Of a stretch of 64,000 nt of DNA, positions 18,198 through 27,400 are shown in pieces. The notes beneath the pieces are model-generated. The model was not told the origin of the DNA. It made no database searches and worked only from the letters and a program-made list of their open reading frames with translations. How positions within the stretch are numbered: position 1 is the first letter of the stretch; the number at the start of each line of letters is the position of its first letter. Origin of the DNA: Fuerstiella sp. (GTDB lineage Bacteria; Planctomycetota; Planctomycetia; Planctomycetales; Planctomycetaceae). The stretch spans positions 1 through 64,000 of the forward strand of contig JAPYTO010000001.1 of assembly GCA_029941865.1 (NCBI GenBank), read 5' to 3'. A program made the position numbers and the translations under genes.

Positions 18198-18398
18198 ATG
18201 ACTCGTATTTCACTGTTGCTGGTCGCGTTTGTTTGTTTCACATTTGCAGGTTGTGGTGGCGAACCAGGGTCCGGAAATCTCGACGCGCCTGATCCAGCAA
18301 CAGACACGACCCCGATTGAAGACGACTTGGCATCTTCCGGCATGGAAGGCATGACGGACGCAGAATACTTAAGTGGCGGCAAGGCGAAAGAAGAGTAG
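18198..18398 (+). CDS. small lipoprotein
   Basis: The 66-residue product is a signal peptide with a clear lipobox (FAGCGG, Cys near residue 19) followed by an acidic, flexible tail of about 45 residues (LDAPDPATDTTPIEDD). Small GCGG-type lipoproteins of this kind are common in Planctomycetota and have no known function. AGAGGGG lies about 5 nt upstream of the ATG, supporting the start. Confidence 0.7.
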   Translation: MTRISLLLVAFVCFTFAGCGGEPGSGNLDAPDPATDTTPIEDDLASSGMEGMTDAEYLSGGKAKEE

Positions 18399-18532
18399 TG
18401 CGGGCGTCCCGCGAAGTTGAACAGTGATGGAGTCGCTCGATTTCGTCAGCGTCTAATATATCTTCCGTATTGGTCGGCCCTTTTCTATGTGGTTTTGGGC
18501 CAACCCTGTTCAATTCCGAGTCTGTGACAGCG

Positions 18533-19165
18533 ATGACTCAAGTCACTCGACGCGCGCGACCAATCGACCGTTCGGCGCAATTGTTTGTCGTGGGAAATGT
18601 GCTACTCGCCGTGCTTCTTAGTGGAGGAATCGCCCATTCAGTGATCAGCGATGGGCGGCCGCCAAAGATTCGTGTTGGTTTCGCCGACACCCATCGGCAT
18701 CTCATTGACACAAGGAAGCACGCTGAGATCATCCCTGACTTACAGACCGCCGCGTCCATCAATTTTGACGACGGCGTTACTCAACTTCAGTTACTCTCCA
18801 CGGCATACAAAGCTCACGACACGGATAGCATCGTTCTGGGACTTCGTGGACTGCTGAACCATGCGCCTGACGATTCTGAATTACATGGCGAACTCGCCAC
18901 TGTTCTGCTCGGAATTGGACACGCTGAAGACGCACTGCGACACGCTGAAGACGCACTGCGACACTTTGAAGACGCATTGGTCCACAGCAGCGTTGCCGTC
19001 AGACTCAATCCTGACTCTTCCCGGTTGCAGATCACGCAGGGGGCGGTCATGCTGGCGCTGGAGCGGAACCAGGAGGCGGCCGCTTCCTATAGAAAGGCTC
19101 TTGAACTTAACCCAGATTCAGAACCTGCACAACGCGCCCTGAAATATCCCTTAAAAAACTACTGA
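18533..19165 (+). CDS. membrane-anchored TPR protein with an internal 7-residue repeat
   Basis: I chose ATG 18533; the track extends 63 bp further upstream. The product has an N-terminal membrane anchor (LFVVGNVLLAVLLSGGIAHS) and tetratricopeptide-like helices, clearest at NQEAAASYRKALELNPDSEP near the C-terminus. Between them lies HAEDALRHAEDALRHFEDAL, encoded by three tandem 21-bp units, which lengthens one helix. The stop overlaps the next start (TGATG), so the membrane protein downstream is probably translated with it. Its role is probably protein-protein interaction outside the cytoplasm. Confidence 0.75.
   Translation: MTQVTRRARPIDRSAQLFVVGNVLLAVLLSGGIAHSVISDGRPPKIRVGFADTHRHLIDTRKHAEIIPDLQTAASINFDDGVTQLQLLSTAYKAHDTDSIVLGLRGLLNHAPDDSELHGELATVLLGIGHAEDALRHAEDALRHFEDALVHSSVAVRLNPDSSRLQITQGAVMLALERNQEAAASYRKALELNPDSEPAQRALKYPLKNY
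18918..18980 (+). repeat. three tandem 21-bp units inside the TPR gene
   Basis: GACACGCTGAAGACGCACTGC occurs twice exactly and a third time with four changes. The 21-bp period keeps the frame and adds seven residues (HAEDALR) per copy, so copy number could vary without breaking the gene. Confidence 0.9.
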
Positions 19166-20286
19166 TGCGTTACCGCGCGAACTCGAACACGTCCGGCGGG
19201 CTGCGGAGAAATTGTCCAATGGCTATCAGTTCCACCTTGCGTTCCATGGGATTGATCGGACGTTGTTTCGTTCATCCAATCTTCGACTATCTTGTGATCG
19301 GAGGTGGCCTGAGCTTAATCGTAATTCCCGCGGTCTACTTACTCGCTGATCCGCCAGTGATGCGCGACTTCACCATGTTGCCGTGGTTCATCCTGTGCAG
19401 CAACAGTGCACATTTTGCCGCGTCGACAGTCCGCCTGTATACGAAACCCGGGTCACGGGACGCCCTACCATTCCTGACGATGGTTTTCCCGACAGTAACC
19501 CTGGGCGTATTGACATTGTGTATGTTTGAGGCGGATGTCATAGGTCGATACGTACAATTGATTTACCTTTCGTGGTCGCCCTACCATTACGCAGCGCAGG
19601 CGTATGGTCTTGCCGTGATGTATTGCGTTCGTTCTGGTTGTGAGCTTACTCAGAATCAAAAACGATTTCTGTGGTGGATCGCAATTCTCCCTTTCTTCAA
19701 GGTGCTGCTTGTCGCGACTTCAAAGCACGTCGTCGCATGGCACATACCCGAACAACTGGTGTGGAGCCAGGTCGACTGGCGCGGAGGGGTGAATCTGGTG
19801 ACCGAAGTCCTGGGAGTTCTGGCAATGGCATTGCCATTGGTGCTGTTCGCGCAGGTGTGGTTGACCAATCGCCGCAGCATGCCGCTGATCAGCCTGCTGG
19901 TAATTATGACGAACGGAGTGTGGTTTGTCGTTTTCCCGCTGATTGATGGATTCGTCTGGACGACCATCTTTCACGGAATCCAGTACCTGGCGATTGTCAT
20001 GATCTTTCATGTGCGCGACCGTGTGGCCCGCCCGGAGAACAAACGGGGCGTGGTGTTTCACACAATTTGTTTCTACGGAATGTGCCTGGTTCTCGGCTAC
20101 GCGTTGTTCAATTGCCTTCCGTACGGCTATCAAATGCTGGGGTTCGGCGCGGCGGAAAGTGTCTTGCTGGTGATCGCCGCAATAAACATCCACCATTTCA
20201 TCGTCGATGGATATATCTGGAAGCTGGGCCGGGGTGACGCTAATCGGCGCGTCGTCGAAACCGTCGCCATAGGGACCGGGGCGTGA
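19165..20286 (+). CDS. histidine-containing multi-pass membrane protein, unknown function
   Basis: The product of up to 373 residues has about nine to ten hydrophobic segments. Histidines recur at membrane-segment ends: NSAHFAAST, SWSPYHYAAQAYGL, TIFHGIQYLAIVMIFH and the closing NIHHFIVDGYIWKL. Such a pattern can bind iron or heme in membrane oxygenases and desaturases, but no named family was recognised. The track start (19165) shares a base with the TPR stop (TGATG); ATG 19219 (MAISSTLRS) is an alternative start giving 355 residues. It lies between a TPR gene and a multiheme cytochrome gene. Confidence 0.75.
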   Translation: MRYRANSNTSGGLRRNCPMAISSTLRSMGLIGRCFVHPIFDYLVIGGGLSLIVIPAVYLLADPPVMRDFTMLPWFILCSNSAHFAASTVRLYTKPGSRDALPFLTMVFPTVTLGVLTLCMFEADVIGRYVQLIYLSWSPYHYAAQAYGLAVMYCVRSGCELTQNQKRFLWWIAILPFFKVLLVATSKHVVAWHIPEQLVWSQVDWRGGVNLVTEVLGVLAMALPLVLFAQVWLTNRRSMPLISLLVIMTNGVWFVVFPLIDGFVWTTIFHGIQYLAIVMIFHVRDRVARPENKRGVVFHTICFYGMCLVLGYALFNCLPYGYQMLGFGAAESVLLVIAAINIHHFIVDGYIWKLGRGDANRRVVETVAIGTGA

Positions 20287-20658
20287 CAGTGCGACCGCGT
20301 GGTTCGTCGCCGGTTGCTATCGGACACGACGACTGTCGTTAGCCGCGAAATTTCTTCCGTCGGTTTCACCCACGGCTAAGTGCTTTTGCGGCTCCGCCGC
20401 AGGTTGTTTACATTGTGTGTCAACGTCAGTCCGCCGCTGCTGATAATCACTGGGCGGTTACGTCTGCGAGCCTCAAAGCGAACCTGGACCGACCTGCAAC
20501 GCTCTCACTCCCTGCAGATACCTTCGGCTCAGACTCTTGATTTTTCCTGATCAAACACTTGTGTGGTACAGTGAGCCCCACTCAGCGGATGAACCGTTGC
20601 GGCACCATCGATTCTCCGACGTTTTGTTGTCTAAGTCATAATCTGATAAAATGAACGC
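20287..20658. other. 372-bp intergenic stretch with a small hairpin
   Basis: No gene is supported. TGCGGC-TCC-GCCGCA (20387-20401) is a compact 6-bp GC-rich hairpin followed by GGTTGTTT. It could end transcription from the upstream membrane protein gene. The promoter for the cytochrome gene presumably lies to its right. Confidence 0.4.
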
Positions 20659-21837
20659 ATGAAAACGCCCAGATCGTTGATTGCCCGATGGCCGCTGCTT
20701 AGCACTGCCGGAGCGTTGCTGCTCATCAGCATCTGGTGGTTTGCTGGCAAGTCCGCGCCGCCACCTGAACCGCATGGCCCGCCAGATCCGCCTGCGTTAA
20801 TCGCCAGAGAGACCAGATTCCTTGGTTCGGCGAAGTGTGGAGAATGCCACGACAAGCAATTCCAGCACTATTTAACCAGTGGCCATTCAAAAACGTTGTC
20901 GTCCACACGCGATTTTCCGTTCCGTGATCGATTCGAGGGTATGACGTTTGCCGATGCAGAACGCCAAAAGACGTTTCACTATTTCCCGGAAGACGTCGGC
21001 ATGGAAGTGGTGGTTCCAGGGCTGTTTGGTGGAGACCGATTTCCTCTGCAATTCGCGTTTGGATCAGGAGAACACGCAATTACGTTTGTGACGCTGACTC
21101 CGGATGGCACGGAGGTGCCGGCAGGAATTGAACACCGTGTTTCGTGGTTCACTGGCCAGGACCAGGCTGGTCTCACTCCTGGCCAACTCGGCGGGCCGGC
21201 CCATCAGGACATCGAATATTTCGGCCGCGTTATTCGAGGAGAGACTCTGGAGCGTTGCTTCGAATGCCATACCACTTCGGGGAGGATTGAAGGTGACCAT
21301 CTGGTCGACCTCATTCCGAATGTCGGCTGCGAAAGCTGCCATACCGACAGTGCCCCCCACGCGGCTTTGATGCAGGATAGGAATCCGGCTGATGCTGACG
21401 CCGGTTTTGAACAACGACCATGGCGTACCACGGACCAAATACAGATATGTGCTCGATGTCATCGCGGCGAGGACTCAGTCAGGAAGAGTGAGATCACGCG
21501 GGAAAATCCGAAAATCGTACGGTATCAGCCAGTCGGCCTGGGGCAGTCGAAATGCTACGTCCAGTCCGGGCAACGACTGCTGTGTTCTACCTGTCATAAC
21601 CCTCATCAGCATGCAGCCCGACAGGCGACCGTGCAATACGAAAAAAAGTGCCTGCAATGTCATTCCGTGTCGCCGCATTCCGCGCGGTGCTCCGTGTCGC
21701 CGGATTCCGGGTGCATTTCCTGTCACATGCCTCGCGTCGAGATTCATCCGTCAATCTCGTTTCACGATCATTGGATCCGAGTACGGAACGACACCGATCC
21801 TCCTGCCGTCCAGGGTGAGACTGATGTCAGACAATAA
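20659..21837 (+). CDS. membrane-anchored heptaheme cytochrome c
   Basis: The 392-residue product has an N-terminal membrane anchor (WPLLSTAGALLLISIWWFAG) and a proline-rich linker. Seven CxxCH heme-attachment motifs follow: CGECH, CFECH, CESCH, CARCH, CSTCH, CLQCH and CISCH, the last in CISCHMPRVEIHP. The spacing resembles cytochrome c554-like or tetraheme-type multiheme cytochromes that carry electrons outside the cytoplasm. The partner is unknown. The gene overlaps the following SGNH/TPR gene by 14 bp in another frame, so the two are probably one transcript. Confidence 0.9.
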   Translation: MKTPRSLIARWPLLSTAGALLLISIWWFAGKSAPPPEPHGPPDPPALIARETRFLGSAKCGECHDKQFQHYLTSGHSKTLSSTRDFPFRDRFEGMTFADAERQKTFHYFPEDVGMEVVVPGLFGGDRFPLQFAFGSGEHAITFVTLTPDGTEVPAGIEHRVSWFTGQDQAGLTPGQLGGPAHQDIEYFGRVIRGETLERCFECHTTSGRIEGDHLVDLIPNVGCESCHTDSAPHAALMQDRNPADADAGFEQRPWRTTDQIQICARCHRGEDSVRKSEITRENPKIVRYQPVGLGQSKCYVQSGQRLLCSTCHNPHQHAARQATVQYEKKCLQCHSVSPHSARCSVSPDSGCISCHMPRVEIHPSISFHDHWIRVRNDTDPPAVQGETDVRQ

Positions 21838-23683
21838 CCGGAATCGAAAACGCAAGTCCGCGATCGAGTGTCAGGCATCGTCACCAACGCAGCGGCCTGC
21901 CGTTGGGAGGTCGAATCGCCGGATATGGTATTTTCGAATTGGGGCACTGGTGTTGCCGATAGCCCTCATTCTGTTCGTAGAGACACTGCTCGTCTCGTTT
22001 GACATCGGCAACGACCTGGGCCTCTTCGTAAAGGTGCCAGGAGCCCCCAAAATACTTGACTATCAGGTCAATCCGCGGGCGGAGGAGAGCTACTTTTCGG
22101 GGCGCAAACTGGCTGGACCGGAGCCGAAGCGATTCGACCTTCCACGGCCTGATGGCGTTTATCGGATTGTCGTTGTCGGGGGCTCAACAGTGCTGGGATT
22201 CCCCTATCCGCCCGAACTTTCGTTTCCACGGCAAGTGGAGGTCTTGCTGAACCAGCAGAGCTCGCCCGAAAGATTCGAGATCATCAATGTTGGAATGGTC
22301 GCCATCAATAGTTTCAGTGTGGCAGACGTTGTCAAACAGTCCGTTGTGATGCAACCCGATCTGATCATCGTGCACACCGGCCACAACGAGTTTTACGGGC
22401 CGGAGGGAGTTGCGTCCACAACCGCGACAGCGCTAAAGTCTCAGTCTTCGCTGGCTGCAAAGGTCCGGCGACTGCGCCTATTCCAACTGATTGCCTCCGG
22501 ATTTGTCGATGAGCCATCCGACCAGAAAGATTTGATGGCAGAGCTGCCTGCGAGCGTGACCATTCCGCGAGATGGGCCTGCCTTTAAGCGGGCAGAACAG
22601 TACTATCGAGAAAACCTGGAGCGGATCGTCGCCACGGCATCCTCCGCGAAAATTCCGATCGTACTTACGACGGTGGCGTCAAATTTGAGCGGTCATTCTC
22701 CAGTTAGTTTTCATCTACCGGAACAACTCGCTGCCGACGAATTGAAACACTGGAGGGCGTTTTTCGACCGGGGACGGCAGCTCACAGTGGAGAAACTGTG
22801 GCAGGAGGCGCATGACCAACTCAAACAAGCTGAGGCGATTTCGAACGATTCCTCGCTATTGCATTTCCGCATGGGGCAATGCCTGGAAGCATTGGAGCAA
22901 TATCCGGAATCGCGAAAGGAGTTTGAGCTGGCCCGAGACCTTGATGGCTGCCGATTTCGGGCTCCCGGCTCGTTCCGCGGGATCGTTCGCGACGTGGCGA
23001 CGCAGACAGCTCAGTCCAACGTTTTCTTTTTCGATTCCGCCGAACAGTTGGCCGTCGAAGCTGGTCCCGCGGCGCTTGGGTCCAACTTCTTTCTCGAGCA
23101 CGTCCACTACAATCTTGATGGTCACCGGCGGCTGGCCATCATTCTGAGTCGCTTTGTCCAGCAGCAGGTCTTGCAACGACGGTGGAATGTCGCCGCAGTC
23201 CCGACGGACCTGGGACTTGACCAGCTGCTGGGACTGCTGCCGGAAGACCGCGTATCAGGGCAGTCCTATGCGCTAAAGGTAATGAACGTCTTTCCGATGA
23301 CGAAAACATTTGACGTCAACGTACATCGGGACGCGATTGTCGTGAAAATCCAGCGGGAACTCAGCATGTTGGACACGGAACAGCAACAGATCTTTGCGAG
23401 TCTTTCGCTGGATGACATGGCCTCCCGGCTCGCGGCAGCGCTCGCGGACTGTTTTCGCGACAAACGACAATTCACTCGGGAGTTGTTCTATCGCCGCTGC
23501 GATCAAATCCGCCGACCATGGGAGTCCGACGTCGCCTTTCGCCTCGCCCGCTGTCTGGCCGAATCAGACGACCATCTGAATGAGGCAATTGAGCGTTGTC
23601 GGCGGACACTGCAGTTGAACCCGCAACTCGCTGCGGCAGAAAAACTATTGACGCAATTGACGGCAGGCTTGCCACAGGAATGA
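21824..23683 (+). CDS. membrane-anchored SGNH-like protein with TPR segment
   Basis: The true start is ATG 21824 (MSDNNRNRKRKSAIE); the first 144 residues of the track ORF are a shadow of the cytochrome gene. An N-terminal membrane segment (LVLPIALILFVETLLVSF) is followed by an SGNH/GDSL-like domain with GGSTVLGFPYPPE (nucleophile block), IIVHTGHNEFYGP (Asn block) and HVHYNLDGHRRLA (DxxH-type block, with Asn-Leu-Asp-Gly-His). A TPR-like stretch lies in the middle (LLHFRMGQCLEALEQYPESR) and another at the C-terminus. Such proteins may modify polysaccharides or lipids at the membrane. It overlaps the heptaheme cytochrome gene. Confidence 0.8.
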   Translation: MSDNNRNRKRKSAIECQASSPTQRPAVGRSNRRIWYFRIGALVLPIALILFVETLLVSFDIGNDLGLFVKVPGAPKILDYQVNPRAEESYFSGRKLAGPEPKRFDLPRPDGVYRIVVVGGSTVLGFPYPPELSFPRQVEVLLNQQSSPERFEIINVGMVAINSFSVADVVKQSVVMQPDLIIVHTGHNEFYGPEGVASTTATALKSQSSLAAKVRRLRLFQLIASGFVDEPSDQKDLMAELPASVTIPRDGPAFKRAEQYYRENLERIVATASSAKIPIVLTTVASNLSGHSPVSFHLPEQLAADELKHWRAFFDRGRQLTVEKLWQEAHDQLKQAEAISNDSSLLHFRMGQCLEALEQYPESRKEFELARDLDGCRFRAPGSFRGIVRDVATQTAQSNVFFFDSAEQLAVEAGPAALGSNFFLEHVHYNLDGHRRLAIILSRFVQQQVLQRRWNVAAVPTDLGLDQLLGLLPEDRVSGQSYALKVMNVFPMTKTFDVNVHRDAIVVKIQRELSMLDTEQQQIFASLSLDDMASRLAAALADCFRDKRQFTRELFYRRCDQIRRPWESDVAFRLARCLAESDDHLNEAIERCRRTLQLNPQLAAAEKLLTQLTAGLPQE

Positions 23684-24350
23684 CATCAGAATGAACGCCT
23701 GTGGAATTCCGTCGCGATCAGAACCTCGTGCCGCCGCTGGCCCACTGAAAGAAGTGGCCGCAGCGAGTTGGTTGCTCTCACCGGCCAATCTACATACAGG
23801 GGGGGGACTGGCCTGATGCACCGCTAAGAAATATGAGACACGGCATTGTTGCGCTGCGGCTGGCCTCGGAGAGGCCGAAGCACGTAGCCGTGGGCTTCCA
23901 GCCCAGGGAACGGATACGACATTAACAGGAGGCCGTGAAACGGCCAAAGCCATTCTGTTCCGCAAACGATAACCCCGGTCGCCGTTTCACGGCGAACGAA
24001 TCCATTCCCCACGCAAACCATGGGCCGAAGCCCATGGCTATGTGCTGCCGCCACTCCGTGGCGAGTCACAGACTTCTGTCCACAGCGCGCAACAGGTTTC
24101 CGTCTTCCCCGCAAGCCCAATTTTCCCGTTCTTCGCTCTGTGCATCACGCCTGGGGGGGGGGGACCCCTGAGGAATTGTTTCGCCCCCCCCTAGTGTCGT
24201 TTTCTTGTGAGCGTGGTTTTTTTCGGTAGCACGACCGAGGTTTTCCTGAAAAATTCGTATTTGGCTTGATTATCGACGGGTTTCTTAAGAGCATATGTGA
24301 AGCGATAGACCCAGACCGTTTTCTTTACACATGCCAAGGGGAGTCTGCTT
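23684..24350. repeat. palindrome-rich non-coding stretch upstream of the DUF1559 gene
   Basis: This 667-bp stretch holds several inverted repeats: GGCCGT-GAA-ACGGCC (around 23933), GCCGT-TTC-ACGGC (around 23981), CCATGGGC-CGAA-GCCCATGG (around 24018), and the related GCCGTGGGCTTCCAGCCC (around 23889). The minus-strand ORF across it (23824..24120) translates these repeats and is not a gene. Short GC-rich motifs of this sort are often dispersed in planctomycete genomes. Confidence 0.6.
24153..24191. repeat. homopolymer tracts (G11 and C8)
   Basis: A run of 11 G (24153-24163) and a run of 8 C (24184-24191) lie 20 bp apart, about 160 bp upstream of the DUF1559 start. They could form a weak stem, could vary in length by slippage, or could partly reflect assembly uncertainty. 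Confidence 0.7.
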
Positions 24351-25415
24351 ATGAACTTTTTTACACTACGTCGTCGTCGTCGTCGGGCCTTTACGCTCAT
24401 CGAACTGCTTGTCGTAATTGCAATTATAGCGATTCTAATTGCGTTACTGCTGCCTGCAGTGCAACAGGCACGTGAGGCAGCTCGACGGACACAATGCAAA
24501 AACAACTTGAAGCAGATCGGCGTGGCCCTGCACAATTACCATGATGTGCATTCTATGTTTCCGCAGGCAAAAGTCGTTGGCGATATGAATTACAACGGAT
24601 GTCCAGGATGGATTGAAGGTTCAGGATTCAGCTGGCGAGTGATGATCCTTCCGATGATCGAACAGGCACCGCTTTTCAATGCAAATACTGACTTTGACGT
24701 GGGCATTTCGACCTGCGGACCGTTTCGCCCTGGTGCCGCCCGACGGCTGACGTTACTCAGAACAACGATGCCCGCTTTTCTCTGCCCAAGCGATGCCACC
24801 CTCTTTTTTCGAACTGAAAAACCAACAAATTACCCCGGTATCGCAGGTTCGAGAGGTGAACGTATTACAGGCCAAAGTGTCAATACAAGCGCCCACCATT
24901 GGAAAGCTCTCCAGGCAAATCAGGGAATGATGTCGTGGCGGGGCACTAGTTTTCGAGACGTCGTGGACGGGACGAGTAACACCGCGATGGTGGGAGAAGT
25001 TCATCGCGGCGTGCTGTTCAACCGTTACAGTGGCGGGCCCAGCAACGTTACCGGTCAGCGATGCAAATGGTGGGCTGCCGAATCCGGCTTCTGCGGTGCC
25101 GACACTTGGCGTTCGCCAAATGCCGCCAACCCCACCAAAGGCAACAACAAAGGTCAGACGGCCCCTCAGAACGGCACGGCCAATGACGATGCCTGTACAG
25201 GCGGCAGCGGTCCTTGCGCCGATCAGGTGTCCTGGGTTGACGACCTGGCAAACAACACGCCTGGGAATCGAGGTGTGTCAAGTGCACATACGGGCGGTGC
25301 TCAGATTTTGTTCGGTGACGGTAGTGTCCACTTCGTTAACGACAGCATGGACACGGGTGTGTGGAGGGGCGCTGGCACCATGAATGGTGGTGAAACCGAC
25401 AATATACAGTTCTAA
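24351..25415 (+). CDS. DUF1559 pseudopilin-like protein
   Basis: The 354-residue product carries a type IV pilin/type II secretion pseudopilin leader: an arginine run, then [19 protein letters not shown], with cleavage expected before the Phe. This is followed by [20 protein letters not shown], the hallmark of the DUF1559 family expanded in Planctomycetota. The C-terminal H-x9-DG motif is present ([12 protein letters not shown]). The arginine run is encoded by tandem CGT codons. AAGGGGAG about 10 nt upstream supports the start. The role of the family is unknown; export through a type II-like system and assembly at the cell surface is an inference. Confidence 0.95.
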   Translation: MNFFTLRRRRRRAFTLIELLVVIAIIAILIALLLPAVQQAREAARRTQCKNNLKQIGVALHNYHDVHSMFPQAKVVGDMNYNGCPGWIEGSGFSWRVMILPMIEQAPLFNANTDFDVGISTCGPFRPGAARRLTLLRTTMPAFLCPSDATLFFRTEKPTNYPGIAGSRGERITGQSVNTSAHHWKALQANQGMMSWRGTSFRDVVDGTSNTAMVGEVHRGVLFNRYSGGPSNVTGQRCKWWAAESGFCGADTWRSPNAANPTKGNNKGQTAPQNGTANDDACTGGSGPCADQVSWVDDLANNTPGNRGVSSAHTGGAQILFGDGSVHFVNDSMDTGVWRGAGTMNGGETDNIQF

Positions 25416-25449
25416 GTAACACTTCAGTTGTTTAGACGCGAGTATTTCG

Positions 25450-25477
25450 AGACCCGGTGTCTGCGGACACTGGGTCT
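25450..25477 (+). terminator. intrinsic terminator after the DUF1559 gene
   Basis: AGACCCGGTGTC-TGCG-GACACTGGGTCT forms a 12-bp stem (one G-T pair) with a 4-nt loop, followed by TTGTATTTG, 35 bp after the DUF1559 stop. It isolates this gene from the CRTAC1-type gene downstream. Confidence 0.85.
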
Positions 25478-25541
25478 TTGTATTTGACGTGTATTCTCCT
25501 GTTGGTGACATGATAAGAATAAATGGTTTTCGCCCGGTTCC

Positions 25542-27308
25542 ATGCTAATGAGTTTCGTCACACGGGTCCCGGAAACTGGTGTACGGCCCCGACGACTGGG
25601 GGCGATTGGGCACCAAATTATTCTAACCGCCATCGGATTGACTCATTCGACTGCACTTCTTCACCCGGTTGAGGCTGCGCTCCCGGCCACTCAAAACGCT
25701 ACAACGTTTGTAAACGCAACAGACGAATCCCGGATTCAATTCGTCCACAATTCGCCAGCCACTCAGGACCGACATACTCATTTGGCATTCGGCTCCGGCA
25801 TCGGCTGGGTGGACTTCGACCACGACGACCTGCCGGACCTCTATGCTGCCCAGGGAGTTGCGTTCAAGCCAAAACGCTCTCCCAACCCTAACCTGGCATC
25901 AGACTGTCTCTATCGCAATCTGGGGGACGGTCGGTTCGAGGACATCAGCAAAGTCTGCGGACTTAACGACAATGATTATTCAATGGGGCTCTCAGTCGGA
26001 GACTTCGACAACGACGGTTTCCAGGATATTCATGTCACAAACTTCGGACGTAATCGACTCCTCAGCAATAACGGTGACGGAACCTTCACCGAAATTGCCG
26101 CGGCCTCGGGTGTTGCTGACACAGACTTCGGGGCGTCTTGTACGTGGGTCGACCTGAATGACGATGGCAGCCTGGATCTGTTTGTAGTCAACTACGTAAA
26201 ACTCGATGCGAACGACTACGAATTGTGCACACTCGAGTACAAAGGTAAACGTCACGGCATCACCTGTCATCCTCGTTCTCTCTTGCCGACTCGTGACGTT
26301 TTGTTTCGCAGTCACGGTGACGGACAGTTTTCTGATGCGACCTTACAGGCGGGTATGCAGCGGAGTCCGGCGGCACAAGGACTGGGTGTCCTCGCGACCG
26401 ACCTCGATGCTGACGGTGACATCGATGTATATGTCGCCAACGATTCGGTCGCCAACGATCTGTGGATCAACCAGGGGGACGGCCAACTGAGAAACGAAGC
26501 CATGTTGTCGGGGACCGCGTTCAACCGTGCCGGACGACGCGAAGCCGGCATGGGCGCGGTCGTCGGTGACGTCGACGGGGACGGACTCCCGGATCTGTTT
26601 GTGACGAATTACTACGGCGAGACGAACACACTCTACCGGAACGAGGCCGCAGGTCTGTTTCTGGACGTCACCGATGAATTTGGTTTGGGAAGTTCGAGCC
26701 GATTGAAACTGGGCTTTGGTACGTCATTATTCGATTTCGACAATGACGGTTGGCTGGACCTGTTCGTCGCCAATGGACACGTGCATGACCGACGCGAAAT
26801 CAATGGTCGGGATGAGCCGTTCGCGCAACGTCCGCAATTGTTCAAGAATCACGGCGGGCGGCGTTTCACGGACGTCTCAGATTCCGGCGGTTTGTATTTT
26901 CAACGCCACGTTGTGGGTCGAAGCTGTGCAGTAGCGGACTACGACCGCGACGGGTGGCAGGATCTGGCTGTCGGGCACCTCAATTCAAGCTTAGTGCTGT
27001 TGCACAATCAGACGCACGATACGCAGATGAATAGTTTGCGAATAGAACTGGTTGGCGTCCGGTCCAACCGCAGTGCGATTGGTGCGGTCGTCAATGTTCG
27101 CATTGGTGAAAATCAGCTGACACGGTTCCGCGTCGGTTCATCCGGGTATTTATCCTGTGATGAGGGCTGCCTGACAATTGGTGTCGGAACCTTCGGGACA
27201 CCAGTTGACGTCACCGTACGTTGGCCTGGTGGAGAAAGCCAAACCTATCGGTCTTTACAAACCGGACGGCGGCATGTTCTCATTCAGGGTCGCCAGCCCA
27301 TGCAATAG
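25542..27308 (+). CDS. CRTAC1-type VCBS/FG-GAP and ASPIC/UnbV protein
   Basis: The 588-residue, probably exported protein has a weak hydrophobic N-terminus (HQIILTAIGLTHSTALLHPV). Repeated calcium-loop-like VCBS motifs follow (DFDHDDLPDLY, DFDNDGFQDIH, DLNDDGSLDLF, DLDADGDIDVY, DVDGDGLPDLF, DFDNDGWLDLF), and the C-terminus is an ASPIC/UnbV domain (RSNRSAIGAVVNVRIG ... TVRWPGGESQTYRSL). These repeats build a beta-propeller; adhesion or ligand binding is usual but unproven. No CxxCH or redox motif is visible. The next protein of the same type begins 92 bp downstream. Confidence 0.9.
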   Translation: MLMSFVTRVPETGVRPRRLGAIGHQIILTAIGLTHSTALLHPVEAALPATQNATTFVNATDESRIQFVHNSPATQDRHTHLAFGSGIGWVDFDHDDLPDLYAAQGVAFKPKRSPNPNLASDCLYRNLGDGRFEDISKVCGLNDNDYSMGLSVGDFDNDGFQDIHVTNFGRNRLLSNNGDGTFTEIAAASGVADTDFGASCTWVDLNDDGSLDLFVVNYVKLDANDYELCTLEYKGKRHGITCHPRSLLPTRDVLFRSHGDGQFSDATLQAGMQRSPAAQGLGVLATDLDADGDIDVYVANDSVANDLWINQGDGQLRNEAMLSGTAFNRAGRREAGMGAVVGDVDGDGLPDLFVTNYYGETNTLYRNEAAGLFLDVTDEFGLGSSSRLKLGFGTSLFDFDNDGWLDLFVANGHVHDRREINGRDEPFAQRPQLFKNHGGRRFTDVSDSGGLYFQRHVVGRSCAVADYDRDGWQDLAVGHLNSSLVLLHNQTHDTQMNSLRIELVGVRSNRSAIGAVVNVRIGENQLTRFRVGSSGYLSCDEGCLTIGVGTFGTPVDVTVRWPGGESQTYRSLQTGRRHVLIQGRQPMQ

Positions 27309-27400
27309 AAGCGTGACTTCATCACCGAATCTTCATGTGTTCGCAGCCGGTCAACGCACGCGTGAGTTCCGAAAACGTTCGCTCTTGAATTCGCCCACAA

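Noticed and set aside
23824-24120. 98-codon minus-strand ORF
   Set aside because: It is a translation of palindromic non-coding repeats, with repeated HGLRP and HGYVLRP segments produced by the repeats themselves.
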